Made by a program: the position numbers and the translations under genes. From Anaerolineaceae bacterium (GTDB lineage Bacteria > Chloroflexota > Anaerolineae > Anaerolineales > Anaerolineaceae): a stretch of DNA of 5,787 nt. Below, in pieces: positions 1 to 5,535 of this stretch. The DNA lies in contig PMIV01000057.1 in assembly GCA_003158355.1 (NCBI GenBank), forward strand, positions 1-5,787. The letters are read 5' to 3'. The notes below the pieces were generated by a model that saw nothing but the letters and a program-made list of their open reading frames with translations, was not told where the DNA came from and searched no databases. Numbering within the stretch: position 1 is the stretch's first letter; every line of letters starts with the position of its first letter.

Positions 1-1
1 A

Positions 2-472
2 CGCATCGCCAAAGGCATCACCGTATGGATCGCAACCGATGCCGTCACGGATACTCAAAAAGAGAGCGTCAGTGAACTTTTTAAGGCGCTTGGCGAAGAA
101 GTATTTGTGGATGATGAAGCCTACATGGATATGGCCACGGCTGTTTCCGGCACCGGACCCGCTTATGTGTTTTTGTTCATGGAAGCCATGATCGATGCTG
201 CCGTGCATCTGGGCTTCCCCCGGCGCATCGCGGAACAACTGGTTTCGCAGACATTGCTTGGCAGCGTGGAGTTCTATCGATCCTCCCATGATCACCCCGC
301 CAAGCTGCGCAACGAGGTCACCTCTCCGGGCGGCACTTCAGCCGAAGCGTTGTACTATCTGGAGAAAGCCGGGTTCCGCACGGCCATTTCACGGGCCATT
401 TTGGCTGCCTACGAACGCTCACAGGAATTAGGTCAAGGTATCCAAACTAAATTGGATATTTCGAAAGATTAA
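2..472 (+). CDS. proC: Pyrroline-5-carboxylate reductase, C-terminal part (5' end outside the window)
   Basis: This is the last 156 residues of the enzyme that reduces 1-pyrroline-5-carboxylate to L-proline with NAD(P)H, the final step of proline biosynthesis in the cytoplasm. The reading frame is open from base 2 to the TAA at 470-472. The visible part contains the end of the nucleotide-binding domain and the full helical dimerisation/catalytic domain. The family signatures are VSGTGPAYVF (visible residues 48-57), HPAKLR, VTSPGGT (106-112) and the closing LEKAGFRTAISRAILAAYERS helix region. The match to E. coli-type ProC is clear along the whole stretch, and the C-terminus ends where the family normally ends. 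The N-terminal Rossmann motif is not in the window. Only 25 bp with no terminator-like hairpin separate it from glpD, so cotranscription is possible, although the two enzymes share no pathway. Confidence 0.95.
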   Translation, partial: RIAKGITVWIATDAVTDTQKESVSELFKALGEEVFVDDEAYMDMATAVSGTGPAYVFLFMEAMIDAAVHLGFPRRIAEQLVSQTLLGSVEFYRSSHDHPAKLRNEVTSPGGTSAEALYYLEKAGFRTAISRAILAAYERSQELGQGIQTKLDISKD

Positions 473-482
473 TTCAATCTCT

Positions 483-487
483 GGAGG
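483..487 (+). promoter_or_regulatory. Ribosome binding site of glpD
   Basis: GGAGG lies 10 nt before the ATG at 498-500. It sits in the 25-bp proC-glpD gap and supports the chosen start. Confidence 0.8.
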
Positions 488-497
488 AATAACCGTA

Positions 498-2183
498 ATG
501 GCAAAAAGGACTGATGTTCTTGAGCAACTTAAGAAAAACCCTGCAGTAACCGTTTTGATTGTTGGGGCGGGCATTAACGGTATCGGCACGTTTCGTGATC
601 TGGCATTGAATGGTGTGAATGTTCTGCTGGTCGACCGTGGCGATTTTTGCTCGGGAGCTTCGTCGGCGTCTTCGCATATGGCACACGGCGGTATTCGCTA
701 CCTGGAAAACGGCGAATTTGGCCTGGTTCGCGAAGCTGTTCGAGAACGCAACCGCATGATCGAAAACGCTCCGCATGTAGTCAGACCGCTGCCAACGGTG
801 ATCCCAATTTTCAAATTCTGGTCGGGTTTACTGAATGCTCCATTGAAGTTCTTGAATTTACTGGATAAACCTTCCGAGCGTGGAGCGTTTGTTATCAAAT
901 TCGGCTTGATCATGTATGACTCTTTTACTCACAAACAAAAAACGGTACCCACTCATGAGTTTTACAACCGTAAGAAATCTCTGGAGATGTATCCCCGCTT
1001 AAATCCCAAGATCGAATATACCGCCTTGTATTACGACGGCCAAATCTTGTCCCCGGAACGTTTCGCGATGGATCTGATCATCGATGCCGAGGCAGATGGG
1101 AACCATGCCCACGCGCTCAATTATGTTTCTCTTCAGGGCAAAGAGGGGGAGCAGGTCATCCTCAAAGATGAGCTTACTGGCGAAGAATTTAAGGTAAGCC
1201 CCAGCATCATCGTTAATTCTGCAGGCCCCTGGATCGACATGGTGAACAAAGAGATCGGCATAGAAGAACACTACATTGGTGGAACCAAGGGGTCGCATCT
1301 GGTTTTGGATAATCCGGCCTTGCGCAAAGCCATTGGCGATAAAGAATTTTTCTTCGAGAACAAAGACGGCCGCATCGTGCTGATCTTCCCGTTCTATGAC
1401 AAATTGATCATCGGAACCTCAGATATCCCCCTTCAGAACCCGGATGAATCGCGCTGCACTCCGGAAGAAGAGCAGTATTTCATCGATCTGGTGAGCCGGG
1501 TTTTCCCAGATATTCCAGTGACCACCGGGGATATTGTTTTCCGCTTTACCGGTGTACGTCCACTGGAATACTCCAAGGCCAAAACGACCGGGCAGATCTC
1601 ACGCGATCACACCATTAAAGAGGATAAACTTGGCAGCATTCCCGTCTTGAGCCTGGTTGGCGGCAAGTGGACGAGTTATCGCGCTTTCTCCGAAGAAGTG
1701 ACCAACCTTGTGTTAAGCCTGCTCAAGAAGAAACGCATCAAACTCACCGGCGGTTTGGGAATCGGCGGCGGTAAAGACTTCCCGAAAGGCAAAAAAGAAC
1801 GGGATGAAATGGTGCGTTACGTGGCTGAAAAGACCGGCGTCGCGGAAAGCGAAGTGGAAGTCCTGTTCGACCGCTATGGAACCCGCTGCATATTGTTGGC
1901 CCGCGAAATTCAAAAGGTCGGGAATTTACCTCTAGCCAGCAAATCTTCCTGGCAAAAAGGCGAAGTTCAATTCTTGATCGAGAATGAAAAAGCGCTGCAT
2001 GTAGAAGACCTGCTGTTGCGCCGCTCCACGCTGGCCTGGCTGGGTGAGGTCAACAAAGCATTGATCATTGAGTTAGCAGCTCTCTTTGCCGTGAAGTTGA
2101 ACTGGACAAAAGAAGAACAAAACCAGGAAATAGAACGCACAATTGCCCATTTGAAAGAATTTCACGGCGTAGATGCAAAATAG
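498..2183 (+). CDS. glpD: FAD-dependent glycerol-3-phosphate dehydrogenase
   Basis: A 561-residue flavoprotein of the GlpD/GlpA family, which oxidises sn-glycerol 3-phosphate to dihydroxyacetone phosphate and passes electrons to quinone at the membrane. The FAD Rossmann motif is GAGING (23-28), followed by the acidic end of the second strand at D46. The family loop SSHMAHGGIRYLE covers 58-70, where the usual form is SSxLxHGGLRYL. Other signatures are NSAGPW (240-245), IGTSD (305-309), TGVRPL (351-356) and GGKWTSYR (388-395). R67, R354 and K390 fall where substrate-binding residues lie in this family. Residues from about 430 form the C-terminal DAO_C helical domain, including EDLLLRRSTLAW (503-514). 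No Cys-rich GlpA-type tail and no glpB/glpC neighbours are seen, which favours GlpD over GlpA. Length is close to the roughly 555 residues of Bacillus-type GlpD. It is complete and undisrupted, and is preceded by a good GGAGG. Confidence 0.93.
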   Translation: MAKRTDVLEQLKKNPAVTVLIVGAGINGIGTFRDLALNGVNVLLVDRGDFCSGASSASSHMAHGGIRYLENGEFGLVREAVRERNRMIENAPHVVRPLPTVIPIFKFWSGLLNAPLKFLNLLDKPSERGAFVIKFGLIMYDSFTHKQKTVPTHEFYNRKKSLEMYPRLNPKIEYTALYYDGQILSPERFAMDLIIDAEADGNHAHALNYVSLQGKEGEQVILKDELTGEEFKVSPSIIVNSAGPWIDMVNKEIGIEEHYIGGTKGSHLVLDNPALRKAIGDKEFFFENKDGRIVLIFPFYDKLIIGTSDIPLQNPDESRCTPEEEQYFIDLVSRVFPDIPVTTGDIVFRFTGVRPLEYSKAKTTGQISRDHTIKEDKLGSIPVLSLVGGKWTSYRAFSEEVTNLVLSLLKKKRIKLTGGLGIGGGKDFPKGKKERDEMVRYVAEKTGVAESEVEVLFDRYGTRCILLAREIQKVGNLPLASKSSWQKGEVQFLIENEKALHVEDLLLRRSTLAWLGEVNKALIIELAALFAVKLNWTKEEQNQEIERTIAHLKEFHGVDAK

Positions 2184-2199
2184 TTTTTCGGTAAATCGG

Positions 2200-2234
2200 A
2201 AACGGACATTCTGCAAATTTGAGAATGTCCGTTT
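2200..2234. terminator. Bidirectional intrinsic terminator between convergent genes
   Basis: A perfect 13-bp inverted repeat: arm 2200-2212 pairs with arm 2222-2234 around a 9-nt loop. On the plus strand the hairpin runs into TTTT (2232-2235); on the minus strand it ends in TTT. It fills the 57-bp space between the glpD stop (2183) and the stop of the minus-strand epimerase (2241), so it most likely ends both transcripts. The short T tracts make it a medium-strength call by sequence, but the stem is long and flawless. Confidence 0.8.
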
Positions 2235-2240
2235 TATGCT

Positions 2241-3278
2241 TTAGAAGAAGATCTTCACCAGTTTTAGCGCTTTTTGTTTCCAGGGCAGACGATGAGAGAC
2301 ACCCGTGCCGCCTGTGAACTTGGATTTATTGGCAATGTACCACTTGTAATTACGTAAAAGCGCGTCCTGGTTGGAATATTTTGGAGCGAACCCAAGCGTT
2401 TTTTGCGCTTTCTCAATGGACACAAATGAGTCTTTTGCGGCAGTCTCGTATATCCAAGGATATAACGGAGAAAGTTTCAAGAATTCCAGCACTTTTAGAA
2501 CTGCAATGACGGGTCCGGCCGGGAAAGTCACGATCTTTTTACCAAAACCGGCAGCGTCCAGAACCACCTGATAGTCTTGTTTCATGGTGGTAAATTCTGC
2601 CGCTCCGACATTGAAGGTATCGTTCACTTTATCGGCATCCAAAGTCATGCAGGCGAAGATGGCAGAACACAGGTCTTCAACATCCAGGAATTGATAGCGG
2701 TTTTTACCGTTCCCGATCATGGGGAAGCCGCGGCCTTCGCTGGCCCATTCATAGAAGATGGCAAAGACGCCCAGGCGTTCGGGGCCGATAAATGATTTTG
2801 GTCGGATCGTGGAAAGGACCAGTCCCTTTTCTCTGTATTCACGACAAGTGGCCTCGGCCTGGACTTTGGCTTCGCCATAAGGGCCAACGCCGCTGACCGG
2901 GTCGGTTTCAAATAATGGGTGATGATCAGGGACGCCATAAACTGCAGTGGATGAGATGTGAACAAAACGTTTGGCACCGACGGCTACTGCCTCATCCATC
3001 ACGTTGCGAGTACCGACGATGTCTGTGGTATAGATATCTTCAGGGGTATAGAGTGGCAGAGCAGCCGCCGTGTGGATCACAATATCCGCGCCGGCCATGC
3101 ATTTTGTGAGGGCTGCCTTATCGCGAATGTCGCCTTGCAGGAATTGGATCTTATTGCGCTCTGGGTAATCAAAATCAACCAGATCGATCCCGCTGATATC
3201 GGTATATCCGTGGTCTAAAAGGTAGCGCACGAGATTGATGCTTAAGAAACCGCTGATTCCGGTGATAAAGATTTTCAT
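2241..3278 (-). CDS. NAD-dependent epimerase/dehydratase, extended SDR family
   Basis: A 345-residue extended short-chain dehydrogenase/reductase resembling nucleotide-sugar epimerases and 3-beta-HSD-like proteins. The N-terminal Rossmann fold begins at residue 2 with TGISGFLS (6-13). The remaining order is GD (49-50) before IRD, HTAAA (69-73), the catalytic ISSTAVYG strand (108-115, S110/T111), the YxxxK pair Y134/K138, IRPKSFIGPERLG (158-170) and YQFLDVEDL (195-203). The final glycine of the usual TGxxGxxG is Ser13, reached by one base change (GGC to AGC). The C-terminal half forms the substrate domain, and the tail (328-345) is basic and hydrophobic. The substrate cannot be told from sequence: UDP-sugar epimerase, dehydratase or steroid-like reductase all remain open. 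Start: ATG at 3278 with AAGAAGGG 9 nt upstream. It stands alone, convergent with glpD and downstream of the tRNA terminator. Confidence 0.88.
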   Translation of the reverse strand: MKIFITGISGFLSINLVRYLLDHGYTDISGIDLVDFDYPERNKIQFLQGDIRDKAALTKCMAGADIVIHTAAALPLYTPEDIYTTDIVGTRNVMDEAVAVGAKRFVHISSTAVYGVPDHHPLFETDPVSGVGPYGEAKVQAEATCREYREKGLVLSTIRPKSFIGPERLGVFAIFYEWASEGRGFPMIGNGKNRYQFLDVEDLCSAIFACMTLDADKVNDTFNVGAAEFTTMKQDYQVVLDAAGFGKKIVTFPAGPVIAVLKVLEFLKLSPLYPWIYETAAKDSFVSIEKAQKTLGFAPKYSNQDALLRNYKWYIANKSKFTGGTGVSHRLPWKQKALKLVKIFF

Positions 3279-3287
3279 TTTGTAGAA

Positions 3288-3295
3288 CCCTTCTT
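3288..3295 (-). promoter_or_regulatory. Ribosome binding site of the epimerase gene
   Basis: AAGAAGGG on the minus strand ends 9 nt before the ATG at 3278. It is a moderate Shine-Dalgarno site that supports this start. Confidence 0.55.
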
Positions 3296-3339
3296 ATCGA
3301 GTAAAAAATCGTATGTCTGTTTATAAAAAGTCCAGTGCG

Positions 3340-3345
3340 ATTATA
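3340..3345 (-). promoter_or_regulatory. Probable -10 element for the epimerase gene
   Basis: A perfect TATAAT on the minus strand, about 60 bp before the epimerase ATG and just downstream of the tRNA terminator, is where a promoter is needed. At a 17-bp spacing the -35 position falls in the terminator T run (CTTTTT), which is a poor match to TTGACA. The call rests on the -10 box and its position. Confidence 0.45.
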
Positions 3346-3360
3346 ACGCAGTTATCAGAC

Positions 3361-3393
3361 AAAAAAAGATCTACCCGATTTGGGTAGATCTTT
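3361..3393 (-). terminator. Intrinsic terminator of the tRNA-Asp transcript
   Basis: A perfect 12-bp stem pairs 3382-3393 with 3365-3376 around a 5-nt loop (3377-3381). On the minus strand an uninterrupted run of seven T (3367-3361) begins inside the base of the stem and continues past it. It starts 10 nt after the tRNA 3' end, so it is a textbook intrinsic terminator that isolates the tRNA from the downstream epimerase. Confidence 0.9.
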
Positions 3394-3402
3394 ATGTTCA
3401 GG

Positions 3403-3475
3403 CGGGAGCGACGGGTATCGAACCCGCGATCTCGGCCTTGACAGGGCCGCATGTTAGCCACTACACCACGCCCCC
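3403..3475 (-). tRNA. tRNA-Asp (anticodon GUC)
   Basis: A full 73-nt cloverleaf can be folded by hand. The acceptor stem pairs GGGGGCG with CGCTCCC (one G-U). The D stem is GTGT/ACAT with an 8-nt loop, and the anticodon stem is CGGCC/GGCCG with loop CTGTCAA. The variable loop has 5 nt, and the T stem is GCGGG/CCCGT with loop TTCGATA. The anticodon GTC reads aspartate codons, and discriminator G73 agrees with the bacterial tRNA-Asp identity set. The CCA end is not encoded (the genome has CCT after G73), so it must be added by the CCA-adding enzyme. The gene has its own promoter and terminator and appears to be a single-tRNA unit. Confidence 0.96.
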
Positions 3476-3486
3476 GAACAGACAAA

Positions 3487-3515
3487 AGTTTACCATAAGG
3501 GGTATTCGTAGTCAA
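3487..3515 (-). promoter_or_regulatory. Sigma-70-type promoter of the tRNA-Asp gene
   Basis: On the minus strand, TTGACT (3515-3510) and TAAACT (3492-3487) are separated by exactly 17 bp. The -10 box ends 11 bp before the first base of the mature tRNA, leaving a leader of only a few nucleotides. The -35 matches consensus at 5 of 6 positions and the -10 at 4 of 6. Confidence 0.7.
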
Positions 3516-3525
3516 GGAATCCATC

Positions 3526-3549
3526 AAAAAAAGGAGGGTCGTTTTCCTT
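3526..3549 (-). terminator. Possible weak terminator after the methyltransferase operon
   Basis: On the minus strand a short 5-bp stem (AAGGA at 3549-3545 with TCCTT at 3535-3531, 9-nt loop) runs into a T run down to 3526. It lies about 50 bp beyond the methyltransferase stop, where a terminator would be expected. The stem is short and AT-leaning, so it may be weak or not real. The rest of 3550-3600 is AT-rich, and I see no gene in it. Confidence 0.35.
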
Positions 3550-3600
3550 AAAATTTATTCGAGGTTCAGATTGCTATTATTTATGATAAATTCGAAAATA

Positions 3601-4359
3601 TCACTTGACCATTCCCAACGTATAAAAAGTAGGAATATGTAAAACTCGCGATCCTTCCAACCAGGCCTGCTGATCTACGGTTTTCAATCGGGCAATTTCA
3701 TCGGGTGATAGATCACACTGAAGGTCGCTCGCGATCGTTTCCCATTCAGACTCAAACCATTCAGGTAATACTTTGATGTTATTCTGGAAACCCGACAGTC
3801 CATATTTAAGGTTCACCAGCCCTGCCCTTGAAAACAATTCAGCTAGACGAATTCCCATGTCAATACTGGCTCCTTGACGGGCAAGCGATTGGGTTTGCAG
3901 TTGGCCGAGCCTGGCTAACTCAGATGGGTAATCAATTCGGGCTGAATAGGCTGGTTCGGCCAGTGCCAGGACTATTCCACCTGGACGAGTCACGCGTGCC
4001 ATCTCAAGCAACGCACTTTCAGCCTGCTCGTTCATCCAGAGTAAAAAATAATGGCAAAAGGTAATATCGAATTGGTGGCTGGTAAAGGGGAGCGCAAGCG
4101 CATTCGCACAGGAAAAAGTGGTTTTTGGATCTGCATTTTTAGCAAAATTGACCCTATCCCAAAGTAGATCAGCACCAAATATCTTCGCTGAGGTCAAATC
4201 ATGGGGTGATTTGGTGACAGCTCCAGTGCCGCATCCTACTTCAAGAATATTCTGTGCGCTTGGGGCGTTTATTTGATCAAATAAAAAGGCACGCAGGGGA
4301 GCAGTCCATTTGGATTGCTGCGTAAACCTTGCGTGCCATTGTTCAATCGAAAAAGGCAT
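3601..4359 (-). CDS. Class I SAM-dependent methyltransferase (Methyltransf_11-like)
   Basis: A 252-residue protein that should transfer a methyl group from S-adenosylmethionine to an unknown acceptor. Motif I, the SAM-binding glycine loop, is LEVGCGTGAVT (39-49). The acidic end of strand 2 is D64 in FGADLL. NALALPFTSHQFD (86-98) is the motif leading to strand 4, and RPGG (125-128) is the post-motif turn before strand 5. The remaining 120 residues form a substrate-side extension ending in a small-methyltransferase-like tail, and no membrane segment is seen. Start: the ATG at 4359 shares one base with the TAA of the upstream radical SAM-like gene (TAATG), which indicates translational coupling. 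An in-frame GTG at 4392 would add 11 residues inside the upstream gene and is less likely. No clear Shine-Dalgarno precedes the ATG, consistent with reinitiation. It is the last gene of the minus-strand operon, so its substrate is probably the product of the radical SAM pair. Confidence 0.88.
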   Translation of the reverse strand: MPFSIEQWHARFTQQSKWTAPLRAFLFDQINAPSAQNILEVGCGTGAVTKSPHDLTSAKIFGADLLWDRVNFAKNADPKTTFSCANALALPFTSHQFDITFCHYFLLWMNEQAESALLEMARVTRPGGIVLALAEPAYSARIDYPSELARLGQLQTQSLARQGASIDMGIRLAELFSRAGLVNLKYGLSGFQNNIKVLPEWFESEWETIASDLQCDLSPDEIARLKTVDQQAWLEGSRVLHIPTFYTLGMVK

Positions 4360-4361
4360 TA
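4357..4361 (-). promoter_or_regulatory. TAATG stop/start overlap coupling radical SAM-like gene to methyltransferase
   Basis: The upstream TAA (4361-4359) and downstream ATG (4359-4357) share one base. A 5-bp hairpin (TGGTT/AACCA, 4364-4379) lies just ahead, and no good Shine-Dalgarno is present. This points to termination-reinitiation and near-equal expression of the two proteins. Confidence 0.7.
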
Positions 4362-5522
4362 TCTGGTTGCTTTTAACCAAATCTCTTCCCACGGAGTGGT
4401 AAGGAAATTGCCCAGCACTTTGGTGTTCCCCTGACCAGGCAGAACGTCGCCATCTGGTTCTACATACAACCAGGTACGGCCAGCACCTTCTTTTTTGGCT
4501 TCTGCTTCTTCTAGTTCAACGCTGATGGGGTTGATCTTTGAATAGGGCACTGGCAAATCCCATACGAGCGAAAAACCCAGCTCGGAGGCTTTTTGCTGAA
4601 GAAGTGGTAGTTTTTCCCTGTTTTCAGTAGAATCCGCACTGAGTGAAAGAGATTTAACTCCCATCTTATTCAGCTTGGTAAGAAGAGCAGAAGCATCTTT
4701 TGGAGATTTATCAGTCAGAGTTATATGGACTGAGGTGAAAATATCTTCAGCAAGGGTATCACGGAGTGCTTCCCAGGATTGGTCATTTTCAGGAACCAGG
4801 ATAAAAAGCAAATGATCAAGCCCAGCCTGTAATAGCTGATGCAGATAATCTTTTTCAGATAATCGAAGCCCATCAGTGATCAACCCGGTGACTTGGCCCA
4901 GTTCTTCGGCTTTTAGGATCAAATCTACCAAATCCGGACGCAGCGTGGGTTCACCCCCAGTGAAGATGATGTGGGGGATGCCTACCTGCCAGGCTTTATC
5001 AAGAATGGTTTTCCACTCTTCGGTATCCAAATTGCGTTTTACCCGGTCAATTGGGGCATAGCTGCCGGCTTCACCATTGGAAAGTTGATAGGTTAAAGCA
5101 CAATCGAGGCGTAAAGGGGCTGATATCTCTTTTTCATGCAGTTCCAGACGCTCCACATCCAGAAAAGTCTCCGGGTCGAGGTCAGGGGTATGGATCAATG
5201 AATGCAGACGTTCTTTGAAATTCGTGAAATCTTCACGAAGCACCAAGTCATCAATGCGATACCGTTTACCCATTTCTTTGATCACCTCTTCTTCGGGAGT
5301 TTGTTGGAGGAGATGATAGGCAATTTCAGTCGCAGTTGGATTCAAATGAAGAATTGTGGAGGCATTGATAACAAGAATACCCATACCGTCCTGCTCGACT
5401 CGTAAATGGAGGCGCAAGGGGGATCCGTCATCAGTATTTATGGTCGCCTGATAGTTTCCAGGAGGAAAAGGTTTGGGAGTGATAAATAGCTTTTCGTAAA
5501 GTAAATGAATTCGTTCTTTCAT
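4359..5522 (-). CDS. PqqD-like domain fused to a cluster-less radical SAM-like protein (probable pseudoenzyme)
   Basis: 387 residues. Residues about 37-110 look like a PqqD-type peptide-binding domain (RRE fold): a beta-rich RLHLRVEQDG stretch, then LHLNPTATEIAYHLLQ (58-73) and a helical part with EEEVIKEMGKRYRI. Residues about 135-330 match a PqqE-like radical SAM barrel: PLRLDCALTY (136-145), FTGGEPTLRPDL (187-198, containing GGEP) and ITDGLRL (215-221). The Fe-S motif CX3CX2C, expected directly after TY, is present in register but reads L147, E151 and S154. The tail EPDGDVLPGQG (355-365) is SPASM-like with Gly363 where the family has Cys, and the protein stops before the usual Cys-rich end. 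C141 is its only cysteine. It therefore should not bind a 4Fe-4S cluster or cleave SAM in the usual way. The frame is intact, with AGGAGG 5 nt upstream. It may serve as a substrate-binding or scaffold partner of the neighbouring radical SAM enzyme (inference). Confidence 0.85.
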   Translation of the reverse strand: MKERIHLLYEKLFITPKPFPPGNYQATINTDDGSPLRLHLRVEQDGMGILVINASTILHLNPTATEIAYHLLQQTPEEEVIKEMGKRYRIDDLVLREDFTNFKERLHSLIHTPDLDPETFLDVERLELHEKEISAPLRLDCALTYQLSNGEAGSYAPIDRVKRNLDTEEWKTILDKAWQVGIPHIIFTGGEPTLRPDLVDLILKAEELGQVTGLITDGLRLSEKDYLHQLLQAGLDHLLFILVPENDQSWEALRDTLAEDIFTSVHITLTDKSPKDASALLTKLNKMGVKSLSLSADSTENREKLPLLQQKASELGFSLVWDLPVPYSKINPISVELEEAEAKKEGAGRTWLYVEPDGDVLPGQGNTKVLGNFLTTPWEEIWLKATR

Positions 5523-5527
5523 AGGTT

Positions 5528-5533
5528 CCTCCT
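5528..5533 (-). promoter_or_regulatory. Ribosome binding site of the PqqD/radical SAM-like gene
   Basis: A perfect AGGAGG on the minus strand lies 5 nt before the ATG at 5522, within the 13-bp gap after the upstream stop. It fixes the start and argues that this degenerate protein is still translated well. Confidence 0.85.
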
Positions 5534-5535
5534 GA

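Noticed and set aside
999..1298. 99-codon minus-strand ORF antisense to glpD
   Set aside because: It lies wholly inside the well-supported glpD frame and has no recognisable motif.
2577..3218. Several 64-86 codon plus-strand ORFs antisense to the epimerase
   Set aside because: They are shadows of the strong coding frame on the minus strand, lack ribosome binding sites and resemble no known protein.
3343..3355. Small palindrome ATAAC-GCA-GTTAT overlapping the epimerase -10 region as an operator
   Set aside because: Only 5 bp per arm in AT-rich DNA, which is easily expected by chance; no second copy is seen.
3321..3527. 68-codon minus-strand ORF across the tRNA region
   Set aside because: It reads through the tRNA-Asp gene and its terminator and has no ribosome binding site; the tRNA explains the sequence.
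3583..3642. Short plus-strand ORF starting ATGATAAATTCG as a possible precursor peptide
   Set aside because: About 20 codons, no Shine-Dalgarno at the right distance, opposite strand to the cassette, and it overlaps the methyltransferase 3' end.
5058..5108. A frameshift or sequencing indel hiding the CX3CX2C motif
   Set aside because: The reading frame is open with family-like residues on both sides and the right spacing, and the two other frames hit stop codons here and show no cysteine cluster.
4359..5522. Calling the PqqD/radical SAM-like gene a pseudogene
   Set aside because: There is no internal stop or frameshift, it has a perfect AGGAGG, and it is translationally coupled to the next gene; a maintained pseudoenzyme fits better.
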